From UPXZ01 sp049840795 (GTDB taxonomy: Bacteria; Bacteroidota; Bacteroidia; Bacteroidales; Paludibacteraceae): a stretch of 64,000 nucleotides of DNA. The notes beneath the pieces were generated by a model. It did not search any database. It was not told where the DNA came from and saw only the letters and a program-made list of their open reading frames with translations. This document shows positions 9,453 through 18,635 of this stretch, piece by piece. How positions within the stretch are numbered: the stretch's first letter is position 1; each line of letters opens with the position of its first letter. The stretch lies in contig JASGJK010000010.1 in NCBI GenBank assembly GCA_049840795.1, positions 62,001-126,000 on the forward strand, written 5' to 3'. The position numbers were made by a program, and so were the translations under genes.

Positions 9453-12400
9453 TTCATTTGGAAGAAAAACCAAAGAAACGCAACCCAACGGCGCTGCCAC
9501 TACATACAAAACAGGATGGAGCAACGCCCGCCCGAATGCCGTGTATAAAAGTACAGCCCAATCACTTAATATCAGTCAGACTGTGATTACGTATTATGAT
9601 AAGTTTGGGAGAGAAGTTTACGGCACCGCTACCGGCTGGAAAGGGCAGCTGATTGCCACGAGTAAAAAATATAATGCCGTTACCGGATTATTGGAAAAGG
9701 AAGTTCATCCGCACTACGAAGGCGAATTGGAGAAATATACTGCGTATGTTTACGGAGACTTTGTGCGTCGTTTGACAACCGAAACATTCTTTGATGGAGT
9801 TAATTCATTGACCACCACTTACCTTTATCCTTACAACAGCCGTTCTACCACTGTTAAAGCCCCCAACGGGCAAACCAAAACCACCGTAACCGATGCAAGC
9901 GGATTGGTAATAAGTGTAACCGACGGTGGCGGAACCATTGAGTACAAAGACTTTAATGCCTCGGGGCAACCTCAAACCATCACCGCCAACGGCGCCGCTA
10001 CTACCATTGCGTACGATGAGATGGGGCGGAAACAGTGGTTGACCGACCCTAATGCGGGAACAATAACATATACCTACTATGCCGACGGGCAATTGGACAC
10101 CCAAACCTCCGCCAAAGGAGATCTGACAAAAATGGTATATGACGATGCCGGGCGGGTACAAACCAAAACCATTACCAATACCAACGGACAAACTCCTACA
10201 TTAAATATAACCACCTATACCTATGTGCCGAACGGTGAAAACGGTGTAGGACAAGTACAGAAAATAGAACAGACATTGGACGGAGCCCTGTCGCACAAAC
10301 AAGAATTTACGTATAACGCTCATCATCAAATAGCAACCGCTACCGAAACTTACGACGGGCAAACCGTAAGTACCGCTTACGGATACGATAATCTGTGGCG
10401 ACCCACCACTACCACCACCCCAAGCGGATTGGTAACAACCGATGTGTATGATAACTATGGAGACGTGTATCAGGTGAAAGCGGGCGAAAACACAATATGG
10501 GAAGGCAAAGAGCAAAACAGCTCCGGGCAGTGGCTCAAATATACGCTGGGCAACGGTCTGCAAACCGGCAAAACATATAGTAACCGCCAAGAATTAGAGA
10601 CCATTAAAACAGGGATAGAAAATAACGGCACGCTAACTCCGACCATTCAAAACGTAGCTTATGGATACGATGCCCCTACCGGTAATTTGCTTACCCGAAA
10701 AGATATGCTGAATAACCGCAACGAAGTATTTACGTACGATGCTTTAGACCGCCTGTTAACAACACAACTTACCGGTAGCGTTATTTACAGTCAAACAATG
10801 ACGTATCAACCTAACGGCAACATTACCACCAAAAGCGATGTAGGCACGTACCGGTACAACACGCCCCGCCCCAATGCTATGAGCGGCATTAGCGGCGTGC
10901 AGGCAGGAGTATCTACCGATAAACAGTTTATCACTTACACCACCTTTAACAAAGTAAGCGAAATACGCCAGGGCGTAGATGAGGAGCATATTACCGAACA
11001 GTATAATATTTATTACGGATTGGACGAACAGCGGATAAAAACCGTATATACCCGCTACACAGAGGATGGAGAAACCGGACAAACCCGTTATTACTTTGGC
11101 GCTTATGAAAAAACGTACAAAGCCAATAATATTATCGAAGATATTGATTATATTTACACTCCGGCGGGATTGACTGCCATTGCACGCTATAATGACACAG
11201 AAGGCGTAAGGCAGACGTATTATGTGCATACCGACCGGCTAGGATCCATAGAGGCATTAACCGACCACAGAGGTGGTATTGTGAAAAAATATGCTTACAC
11301 GCCCTGGGGAGGCAGAATAATGCTGTATGGCAATGATTTTGACATAACAGACCGCGGCTATACGGGACACGAACATATTTTTGCCCCGAATAACAGTACA
11401 GACGGCTTTGGGCTAATAAATATGAATGGCAGGGTGTATGACCCTGTATTGGCACGTTTCTTATCACCAGACCCTTATATCTCATTCCCTAATTTTAGCC
11501 AAAGTTACAATAGATATTCTTATGTGTTAAATAATCCTTTCCGTTTTACAGATCCTTCTGGAGAAAATCCAATTATAATTGCAGCTATTATCATTGGTGC
11601 ATATTTAGGCGGTTCTTCCGTTAATGGCACTTTTAACCCTGTCAAATGGAACTATAATAATTGGCAAACTTACGCAGGTATTGCTGTCGGTGGTGTTGCC
11701 GGTTGGGCAGGTGCTGCGGTGGGTGCTGGAGTTGCCGCTTCTGCTATCGCGGGCGGGTCAAGTACCATAGGCGCAGGCATTGCAGGTGGAATGGTAGGTG
11801 GGATGGTGTCTGGAGGCATTAACGGTGCAGGGATGACTGCCGTAATGGGTGGCAGTTTAGACGACGTTATGGCAAATATGACCAAAGGTATGGTTATGGG
11901 CGGTTTTTCTGGTGCAATATCAGGAGGTGTAGGTGCTGCTATTGGCGATTTTTCTGGTGTTTCGGGTAGTGCTTTCAAGAATGGTGTTTATGAGTTGGGA
12001 CATTCCGCATTGAAAGGTGCAGCGACAGGTCTTGCAGGTGGCGCTATGATGGCGGCAATGGAACAGGACGCAAGTTATCTGTGGAAGGGTGCAGCAATGG
12101 GAGCGGCATTGAGTGTTGGAATGGCGGGCGTTAGAATAGGATTGATGGGGAGTACAATTCTTCCTTCCGGTGCAAGAGAACGTTTTGCTGCTGACGATGC
12201 CGCTTTCGGAATAAAAAACGATTACCCTATTTATAGACGAGGAGGACTTTTGCGATATTTTACACCAGGTATTACTTTGGGTAGAAATATGATGGTGGAT
12301 ACGCGATATATGAAATCTGACCCTGCTTGGTACGATGAAGCATTAGCACACGAACGAGCACATATTTATCAGCAAAAAATTATGGGCAGTTTTAATTTCT

Positions 12401-12528
12401 ACAAAAGAACCTTATACGAGTATCTTATAAATCCAGGCTATTCAAATAATCCTTACTCTAATCCAAATTGTTTAGAAATATTGGGCAGACCAATATATGC
12501 TTTTAACGCCATAAACTTAAAATTATAA
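9436..12528 (+). pseudogene. RHS-repeat protein, fragment 3 with RHS core and HExxH metallopeptidase-like tip
   Basis: About 1030 residues. Residues 1-560 carry YD/RHS repeats (YDKFGREVYG, YDEMGRKQWLTDP, YDDAGRVQTKT, YDALDRLLTTQ). The RHS core signature follows: GLINMNGRVYDPVLARFLSPDP, then NRYSYVLNNPFRFTDPSG near 680. After the DPSG end comes a Gly/Ala-rich hydrophobic stretch (about 700-900) typical of tip regions that cross or insert in membranes. The final tip has EALAHERAHIYQQKIMG; HERAH (codons 12349-12363) fits the zinc-peptidase HExxH motif. The RHS shell normally self-cleaves near DPxG and houses the tip toxin. The next gene overlaps the stop by one base and encodes the candidate immunity lipoprotein. 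No deposited family name for the tip is claimed. Confidence 0.87.
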
Positions 12529-13042
12529 TGAAAAAAATAGTATTTTTAATTATATTATCGGTATTTGTTCTGACTTCGTGTTATCCTCCGAGAATAATAT
12601 ATTCTATAGAAGATATTCAACCGTCTCTGCAGGAAGATTCGATTGACATAAAACTAATCAAAGCCAGTACAATTACTACCGGAGGTCTATCTCTTCATAT
12701 GAGCTTGTATTTCAGAAAATATTAAATAACAAAGAGAGTGTGATATTTATAGAAAAAAATTCCATATTGGAATTAAGAACAGATTCAGCCGTTTTAAGAT
12801 ATAAAATATACCCAGATTCTCTAACTTATCAGTTGAGAAAAAATGAGAAAAAATCATTACAGTTACATTTTACAGCAACAGATATTGAATATGTTGTTTA
12901 TAAAACAATGAATACAGATAAGAAACATAAACTTTTATTATTTTTAGATTTGCAAGAAGAAAATGGTAAAAAGATAAAGAAATGCGTTATTTTGAGACCC
13001 ACAGGCATAAGAAGAATGAAATATGAAACGTCACCATTTTAA
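12528..13042 (+). pseudogene. Candidate immunity lipoprotein of the main RHS tip (frameshifted)
   Basis: Starts in the RHS stop codon (TAATG, 12526-12530). The first frame (12528-12725, 65 residues) begins MKKIVFLIILSVFVLTSCYPP, a lipoprotein signal with lipobox LTSC. It ends in a stop in AAATATTAAATAAC; the next frame (12740-13042) continues smoothly as QKILNNKESVIFIEKNSILELRT and on through 100 residues of beta-rich sequence. One base difference near 12712-12724 joins the two into about 171 residues. Position directly after a toxin tip is the usual place of immunity genes. A membrane-anchored periplasmic location implies the HExxH tip would act in the periplasm or envelope; that is inference. 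I recognise no family. Confidence 0.7.
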
Positions 13043-13062
13043 AAGTAGATATTCCTGCAGTT

Positions 13063-13324
13063 GGTAATGTTCCAAATCGGGAGTTATGTAAGTAAGAGAT
13101 TGATATTCAATTATAATTTATGTGGTTTTAGTAAAAAGTGTATAATGGTTCAGATGGGAAGTTTCCCCTATAGATACTTGACAATTGATAATTTTTTTCT
13201 GTTGCAATGATAGCGGGATTACTACCTTATTTTCAAAAGCATTCCGTGCTTTTTAAAATCGAACGGAGTACTTTTCAGACCTCACTCGTTTGAGATTATT
13301 TGGTAATGCTTCAGATTGGGGGTA
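13063..13324. repeat. Inter-cassette repeat A, bounded by two IS1-end-like motifs
   Basis: Begins with GGTAATGTTCCAAATCGGGA (13063) and ends with GGTAATGCTTCAGATTGGGG (13302), in the same orientation. The interior contains a hairpin-forming AAAGCATTCCGTGCTTT segment. The same block, longer, lies before orphan cassette 2 (15279-15630). The first 50 bases also match the left end of the IS1 relic at 20289. No ORF of its own is supported. Confidence 0.75.
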
Positions 13325-14863
13325 AGCAAATATTACGGATTAGACGAACAGCGAATAAAGAGTGTACACCTCACCCCCGACCCCTCTCCCGGAGGAGAGG
13401 GGAGATTTATCGCCTCTCAAACCCGTTATTATTTCGGTAGTTATGAAAGAACCATCAAAAACAATGTAATAGAAGAAGTTGACTATATCAGTACTCCTGC
13501 CGGCATAACAGCGATGCGAGTATATAACGATGTTGAAGGATTGGAAAAATTATACTATCTTCACACCGACAATCTCGGTTCGATACAGGCAATTACAAAT
13601 GAAAGCAAAAATATAGTTGCCAGTTACTATTACACCCCTTGGGGTGGTAGAGTTTTACTCAGCGGAGCAAACATTACAGATAGAGGTTATACCTTCCACG
13701 AACACTTAACGGAGTTTGGGTTGATAAATATGAACGGCAGGGTGTATGACCCTGTACTGGCAAGGTTTTTATCTCCCGACCCTTATGTGCAAGCGCCTGA
13801 TTATACGCAGAATTTTAATCGGTATAGTTATTGTTTAAATAATCCATTTAAGTATGTTGACCCTTCGGGCGAACTCGTTTGGTTTGTACCTGTTATTATT
13901 GGTGCTGCGATAGGTGCTACTTCGGGTGCTATGATTGGACACGCTAACGGTGCAAGAGGTTGGAATATGGTTGGTTATATCGCAGGCGGGGCTTTGATTG
14001 GCGGTTTGTCGGGTGGTGCAGCAGCAGGAGCGAGTGTGTTAGGTTGGAGTTCTTGGACGGTAGGCGCAATAGCAGGTGGAATTAGCGGTGCAGGTTTCAA
14101 CGGTTTGGCAACAAATTGGGACGGAATGTCAATGCTAAAAGGCGCAGGTATCGGTGCTTTGTCGGGCTTTGTCGGTGGCGGACTTGGTTCTGCGATTGGT
14201 GGCGGTTGGGGTGCTTTTGCAGGCGGTGCAGCAGGTTCGGGTATCAGTACTCTGTTAAATCAAGATTTTAAGCAAGGCATAAATTGGGAACAAGTCGGCA
14301 TTTCTGCTTTGGCGGGTGGACTTCTCTCATATGGAACTTACGAATTAACTTCTTATATTGGTTGGAAATCCGGGGGGAATAGAATGGGAGATTTGGACAT
14401 AAGTTATAAGCAATACAAAACTATGCAGGCAGATTATCAACGTTCTCGTTTTTGGGGTAAAGAATATGGTGGTTTCTTAATGAATGACGGTAGTGTTCAA
14501 AAGTTTCCTTCCTCGTGGAGAAATTCTCATGGCATACAGCCTCCCGATGGCAGCGGTATTACTGTACCCGAAAATGTTCGTGCGATGTATCACACTCATT
14601 GGGATGCTCCCGGAAAAACAATTTGGGTTGATGCTATGGGCAACAGAGTGGATAATTCTTCCAATCCACTTGATTTATTGAAGTCTGGTGTGTATCAAAC
14701 CACAACTGCAAGAGGACATGGTGCATACGATTATGTTCATGTCAATTCTTTTGTCGTAAATCGTTACGAAACAACTTTTAACGTCGGTGGAACTTCAACT
14801 CTTTCTACAATAAATGATAATTTTTTAAGATATTTTACTTGGTTTTATTTGTGGGCAAAATGA
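13316..14863 (+). CDS. Orphan RHS cassette 1: partial core plus JAMM/DUF4329-like tip
   Basis: The 515-residue frame has no credible start (the first codon is TTG inside repeat A). Its homology begins abruptly at YYGLDEQRIK, the same core position as in the parent gene near 11010. It keeps the end of the core (TPWGGRV, NMNGRVYDPVLARFLSPDP, NNPFKYVDPSG), then a Gly/Ala-rich stretch, then a tip: MQADYQRSRFWGKEYGG, AMYHTHWDAPGK, NPLDLLKSG. The order E...HTH...D resembles JAMM/DUF4329 metal-binding domains known at RHS termini; the assignment is by motif only. A Bacteroidota repeat is inserted in frame in the core (LTPDPSPGGEG, 13369-13407). Probably silent, serving as a tip donor by recombination through the shared core. 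Its stop overlaps the following gene (ATGA). Confidence 0.78.
   Translation: MGVSKYYGLDEQRIKSVHLTPDPSPGGEGRFIASQTRYYFGSYERTIKNNVIEEVDYISTPAGITAMRVYNDVEGLEKLYYLHTDNLGSIQAITNESKNIVASYYYTPWGGRVLLSGANITDRGYTFHEHLTEFGLINMNGRVYDPVLARFLSPDPYVQAPDYTQNFNRYSYCLNNPFKYVDPSGELVWFVPVIIGAAIGATSGAMIGHANGARGWNMVGYIAGGALIGGLSGGAAAGASVLGWSSWTVGAIAGGISGAGFNGLATNWDGMSMLKGAGIGALSGFVGGGLGSAIGGGWGAFAGGAAGSGISTLLNQDFKQGINWEQVGISALAGGLLSYGTYELTSYIGWKSGGNRMGDLDISYKQYKTMQADYQRSRFWGKEYGGFLMNDGSVQKFPSSWRNSHGIQPPDGSGITVPENVRAMYHTHWDAPGKTIWVDAMGNRVDNSSNPLDLLKSGVYQTTTARGHGAYDYVHVNSFVVNRYETTFNVGGTSTLSTINDNFLRYFTWFYLWAK
13369..13407 (+). repeat. In-frame interspersed repeat (TPDPSPGGEG type), copy 1
   Basis: CCTCACCCCCGACCCCTCTC followed by CCGGAGGAGAGGGGAGATTT contains the inverted pair CCCCTCTCC/GGAGAGGGG, typical of a common Bacteroidota intergenic repeat. 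Here it lies inside the RHS core without breaking the frame. The identical insertion occurs in cassette 2 (15674-15712) but not in the parent gene. Confidence 0.8.
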
Positions 14864-15270
14864 AAAATAAATTAGTTATTATCTTATTGCTATTCTGTTG
14901 TCTTTGTAATGCTCAAACGACAATAAATTTGAATAGAAGTCATAATGATTATCAAAAACTAAATCATTTTGTTGTTGATTATTTACAACTTGATAGCACA
15001 TTGTTTGCATTTTGCAAAATACAAAACGAGGATTGTGCGAGTATCAAAATTATTAAAAACAATTTTTCCATTGTCATAAAAACGAAACTTTTAATTATTC
15101 TTGATAGGCAATTATTATTACTGCCGAAAGAGAAAAAAATAGTCCTTTCTGCGATAAATAAAAACAGAATAAAATCAATAATAAAAATAGACAAAAAAGA
15201 GGCGCTTAGTTTGTATGGCAAAAAAGGGAAAAATGGTGCGTTAGTAATAACTTTGACCCCGCTCCGGTAA
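14860..15270 (+). CDS. Candidate immunity protein of cassette 1, secreted, plug-like tail
   Basis: The ATG at 14860 overlaps the toxin stop as ATGA, so translational coupling is likely. A Sec signal (MKNKLVIILLLFCCLCNAQ) predicts a mature periplasmic protein of about 117 residues. The tail IKSIIKIDKKEALSLYGKKG then KNGALVITL matches the end of the TonB-dependent-receptor plug pattern (ALYG..G..G.I.ITT). The immunity candidate of cassette 3 has the same layout, and both partners follow HTH-type tips. The role as immunity is inferred from position and pairing; it could instead be an accessory that helps target the toxin to the outer membrane. Confidence 0.7.
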   Translation: MKNKLVIILLLFCCLCNAQTTINLNRSHNDYQKLNHFVVDYLQLDSTLFAFCKIQNEDCASIKIIKNNFSIVIKTKLLIILDRQLLLLPKEKKIVLSAINKNRIKSIIKIDKKEALSLYGKKGKNGALVITLTPLR

Positions 15271-15449
15271 TGGTAATGGGTAATGCTCCAAATCGGGAGT
15301 TAAGCGTATAAGTGATTGATAATCAAAAATAATTTATGTGATTTTAGCAAAAAGTGAGCAAGGGTTCAGATGGGGAGCTTCCCCTATAGATACTGGACAA
15401 TTGAAATATTTTTCTGTTGCGATGATAGCGGGGTTACTACCTTATCTTC

Positions 15450-15512
15450 AAAAGCATTCCGTGCTTTTGAAAATCGAACGGAGTACTTTAAATATTTACA
15501 CGGAATGCTTTT
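15450..15512. repeat. Perfect 14-bp inverted repeat (hairpin 1)
   Basis: AAAAGCATTCCGTG (15450-15463) pairs exactly with CACGGAATGCTTTT (15499-15512). Confidence 0.85.
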
Positions 15513-15539
15513 ATATAAAAACACGGAGACCTTTTCATC

Positions 15540-15580
15540 AAAAGCACTCCGTGTTTTTAGAATTAGCACGGAGTGCTTTT
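15540..15580. repeat. Perfect 14-bp inverted repeat (hairpin 2)
   Basis: AAAAGCACTCCGTG (15540-15553) pairs exactly with CACGGAGTGCTTTT (15567-15580) around a 13-base loop. It differs from hairpin 1 by one base in each arm, changed in a compensating way (ATT/AAT versus ACT/AGT). Confidence 0.87.
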
Positions 15581-15620
15581 CAGACCTCACTCGTTTGAGA
15601 TTATTTGGTAATGCCTCAGA

Positions 15621-17180
15621 TTGGGGATAAGCAAATACTACGGATTAGACGAACAGCGAATAAAGAGTGTACACCTCACCCCCGACCCCTCTCCCGGAGG
15701 AGAGGGGAGATTTATCGCCTCTCAAACCCGTTATTATTTTGGAAGTTATGAAAGAACCATAAAAAATAATACGATAGAAGAAGTTGACTACATCAGTACC
15801 CCTGCCGGCATAACAGCGATGCGAGTATATAACGATGTTGAAGGATTGGAAAAATTATACTATCTTCACACCGACAATTTGGGATCTATCCAAACTATAA
15901 CGGATGAAAATAAAAACGTAATAAGCAGTTATTATTACACCCCTTGGGGCGGTAGAGTTTTACTCAGCGGAGCAAACATCACAGACCGTGGCTATACTTT
16001 CCACGAGCATCTCACAGAGTTCGGGCTGATAAATATGAACGGCAGGGTGTATGACCCTGTACTGGCAAGGTTTTTATCTCCCGACCCTTATGTGCAAGCA
16101 CCGGATTATACGCAGAATTTTAATAGGTATTCGTACTGCTATAATAATCCGTTTAAGTATACCGACCCGAGTGGGGAATGGATACATTTATTGATAGGAG
16201 CTATTATTGGTGGAACAGTTAATTTAGTGTCAAATTTACTAAGTGGTAATGTTCATAACTTCTGGCAAGGATTAGGCTATTTTGGAGTAGGAGCTGTTGC
16301 AGGTGCTTTAGGGGCAGGGATTGGAGCAGGAATAAGCTCGGCGTTGGCTGGTGGTAGTTTTGGAGCTGGTTTTATAGGTTCTTCAACTGCTGCGACAGCA
16401 GGAGCTAGTTTCTTTACAAGTGCAGCTATCGGAGGTGGTGCCGGTTTAAGTAGTGGGTTTGTTTCAGGTTTTGGAAATGGATTATTGCAGGGTCAAAATT
16501 TTGGACAAGCTCTATGGAGTGGAACAAAAACGGGTTTGATTGCGGGTGCTTCAGGCGCTCTGATTGGAGGAGTGCTTGGTGGAATTGAAGCCGCAGATGC
16601 TGGTGCTAACTTTTGGACAGGTAATGCAGAATTAGATATTGATAATTACTATGGTTGTTCTGATTTAAAAGAAAGTTATCGTAAAACACTTGAAGAATTA
16701 AAGAAATCAGGAGAAAAATTAACAGGCAAGTATGTAAGAAAATTTGAAGGAGTTAACGTTTTTGAAACAGAAAAATTAGGTACATTTATTGATTCTAAAG
16801 ATTTATTATCTGGTGGAATAACATTACCGGGAAGAGGTATAACAGTTGGACAAGGAGTTTTTTCAAGGGGATATGATAATCAGTTAATGGAACACGAATT
16901 TGGACATATTTTGCAAGCTCGTATGGTTGGGGAAACAAAGTTTTATACGGAAATTGGTTCAAGAAGTATTTGGAGTGCAAATAATGACGGGAAGTTGGTC
17001 AGTGGTCAAATATGGAATCATAATGAATATTGGACTGAAACTTGGGCTAATTATCTTTCAGCAAATTATTTTTATAATCAATATACTACTTTGGGGTGGG
17101 ATTCTTTCACTTGGGATACAATTCGTTTTCCAATTAAGAACATCTCTCCAAAATTATGGAAAGCTTTATTTGGAAATTAA
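15621..17180 (+). CDS. Orphan RHS cassette 2: partial core plus HEFGH zinc-peptidase-like tip
   Basis: A 519-residue frame beginning, like cassette 1, at YYGLDEQRIK without a credible start codon and with the same in-frame repeat (15674-15712). The core ends NNPFKYTDPSG. A glycine-rich hydrophobic region follows (about 190-330), then a tip with SYRKTLEELKKSGEKLTGKY and QLMEHEFGHILQARMVGE. HEFGH (16893-16907) is a canonical HExxH zinc site, and a downstream NHNEYWTETWANYLSANYF could supply a third ligand (E in TETWAN), as in gluzincin/DUF-type RHS peptidases. The tip ends KLWKALFGN, five bases before an IS1595 element that now separates it from its lipoprotein partner at 18195. Confidence 0.8.
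   Translation: MGISKYYGLDEQRIKSVHLTPDPSPGGEGRFIASQTRYYFGSYERTIKNNTIEEVDYISTPAGITAMRVYNDVEGLEKLYYLHTDNLGSIQTITDENKNVISSYYYTPWGGRVLLSGANITDRGYTFHEHLTEFGLINMNGRVYDPVLARFLSPDPYVQAPDYTQNFNRYSYCYNNPFKYTDPSGEWIHLLIGAIIGGTVNLVSNLLSGNVHNFWQGLGYFGVGAVAGALGAGIGAGISSALAGGSFGAGFIGSSTAATAGASFFTSAAIGGGAGLSSGFVSGFGNGLLQGQNFGQALWSGTKTGLIAGASGALIGGVLGGIEAADAGANFWTGNAELDIDNYYGCSDLKESYRKTLEELKKSGEKLTGKYVRKFEGVNVFETEKLGTFIDSKDLLSGGITLPGRGITVGQGVFSRGYDNQLMEHEFGHILQARMVGETKFYTEIGSRSIWSANNDGKLVSGQIWNHNEYWTETWANYLSANYFYNQYTTLGWDSFTWDTIRFPIKNISPKLWKALFGN
15674..15712 (+). repeat. In-frame interspersed repeat (TPDPSPGGEG type), copy 2
   Basis: Same sequence and same core position as 13369-13407, so cassettes 1 and 2 share a common ancestor that already carried the insertion. 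Confidence 0.8.
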
Positions 17181-17240
17181 ATATATTGGTATAGGCGCTT
17201 AGGTCGCTGTAATTTTGGATAAATCTGCTACTTTTGTAGC

Positions 17241-17579
17241 GTGTATATTAGGAAACAATATATAGGAGTGAATTCAATAGAGTTCAATAAATATTTTCAG
17301 ACACAGGAGGATTGCTATCGCTATGTTTCAGAAATAAAATGGTCAGCCGAGCATCCTTACCAATGTAAGAAGTGTGGTCATTTGAAATTTGGCAAAGGCA
17401 AAAAGCCCTATTCACATCGTTGCGCCAAATGCAATTACGATGAAAGCCCCACTTCTGGAACTATGTTTGACAAGTTGAAATTTTCATTGCTTATCGCATT
17501 TCATATCTGTTTTAAAATTAGCACCAAGAAGAAAGGAATGTCTTCATTGGAATTGTCAGAGGAATTTGGATTGCGTTAG
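17241..17579 (+). pseudogene. IS1595 (ISXO2-like) transposase, zinc-ribbon half, copy A
   Basis: 112 residues from a GTG start, ended by TAG at 17577-17579. The zinc ribbon is visible as CKKCGHLKFGKGKKPYSHRC then AKC. Copy B at 63.4 kb reads CAG (Gln) at the homologous codon with an adjacent silent difference (CGTTAG versus CGCCAG), so the stop is a mutation in this copy. The remainder of the protein continues in the same frame. Confidence 0.88.
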
Positions 17580-17618
17580 AAAACAGTATGGGAATTTAAG
17601 TGGAAAATCCAACAAGCA

Positions 17619-18167
17619 ATGACAAGTAGCCGTAAAAGCCGATTGGAGGGCAAAGTTCAGGTTGATGAGTTTCTCATAGGAGAATACGAAGAAGGTAAAG
17701 TTGGTCGTAGTGGCGACAGTAAAAAGAAGTTAGTAATTGTTGGGCTTGAAATTTTGGAAGATAAAAAAGGTGTTGGTCGAGCTTATGCACAAGTAATTGA
17801 GCATGCTTCGAGCAAAGAATTTAGACCATTTTTTGAAACATATATCAGCAACGATGCAAATGTTATTACTGATGTTTGGAAAGGTTATTTACCATTGAAA
17901 AAAGACTATCCAAACTTAGAACAAATACCTTCGGAGAAAGGGAAAGGCATGCAGCAGTTGCATATTCACATAATGAACATTCAGGGATGGCTACGAGGAA
18001 TACACCACCATTGTTCAAAAGAACGGATGCAAGGTTATCTCGATGAATATCATTTTCGTTATAATAGACGGACAATGATGGGGTCAATCTTCGATTTACT
18101 CATAAAAAGGATGGTTCTAAGCGAACCTAAGAGATTGATTAAAAATAAAATAACAACAGCGAACTAA
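17619..18167 (+). pseudogene. IS1595 (ISXO2-like) transposase, catalytic half, copy A
   Basis: Same frame as the preceding fragment. It shows the ISXO2 catalytic core: VQVDEFLIGEYEEGKVGRSG (first Asp), VITDVWKGYLPLKKDY (second Asp), and the C-terminal GIHHHCSKERMQGYLDEYHF with RYNRR. Together the two halves give about 308 residues, the normal length for the family. Confidence 0.88.
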
Positions 18168-18194
18168 GCGCCTATACCAATAAATATATATATT

Positions 18195-18635
18195 ATGAAA
18201 GTAAAATACTTATTTTTTTTATTAATACTTTTGTTGCAAGGTTGCCCGGCGATAGATCTTCCTCCAAAATTTATAAACGTATATAATAAAACAGACTCTA
18301 CAATCTTTGTCGCCTACTCATTTAATGATACTCTTGACTTGCTACGCCCATTAAATTTTTCAGACACAATATATTGGCAAGGTCATTTTGAGTACTATGA
18401 ACCTCGATATAAAATAGAGGCGAACAAACAAGGAAGTATTGATACTTGTGGAAGAAGACAGTTACTTGAAAATATACCTGATAAAAGAATTAGACTGTTT
18501 TTTATTCGAGAAAGTATCTTAAATAAATATAGCTGGGCTGAAATTTGTAAAAATCAATTATTTGACACAAAAATAACTTTAACTGTTTCAGATTTAGAAA
18601 AATGTAAATGGAAAATTGTCTATAAAAAACCATAA
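18195..18635 (+). CDS. Candidate immunity lipoprotein of cassette 2
   Basis: 146 residues starting MKVKYLFFLLILLLQGCPAID, a lipoprotein signal with lipobox LLQGC. The mature part is beta-rich (FINVYNKTDSTIFVAYSFND) with no family I recognise. Before the IS insertion it would have followed the HEFGH tip within about 20 bases, so it is the natural immunity candidate. The IS may have cut it off from a toxin-linked promoter. The orphan core of cassette 3 begins right at its stop codon. Confidence 0.7.
   Translation: MKVKYLFFLLILLLQGCPAIDLPPKFINVYNKTDSTIFVAYSFNDTLDLLRPLNFSDTIYWQGHFEYYEPRYKIEANKQGSIDTCGRRQLLENIPDKRIRLFFIRESILNKYSWAEICKNQLFDTKITLTVSDLEKCKWKIVYKKP

Larger units (their letters stand above)
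15279..15630. repeat. Inter-cassette repeat B (expanded version of repeat A)
   Basis: Starts with GGTAATGCTCCAAATCGGGA (15279) and ends with GGTAATGCCTCAGATTGGGG (15607). It matches 13063-13324 but contains an extra block of about 90 bases made of AAAGCAnTCCGTG/CACGGAnTGCTTT hairpin units, so repeat B is an expanded form. Small ORFs here are products of the repeat. Confidence 0.75.
17185..18181 (+). mobile_element. IS1595-family element, copy A, inserted between cassette 2 toxin and its partner gene
   Basis: The 25-base inverted ends ATTGGTATAGGCGCTTAGGT... (17185-17209) and 18157-18181 match with one mismatch; total 997 bases. The flanks share AAATAT immediately outside each end, a possible short duplication in AT-rich sequence. 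A near-identical copy starts at 63333. The transposase here is interrupted by a stop codon. Confidence 0.85.

Noticed and set aside
15338..15630. Small ORFs inside repeat B
   Set aside because: They are translations of hairpin repeats in several frames; none has a conserved protein or start signal.
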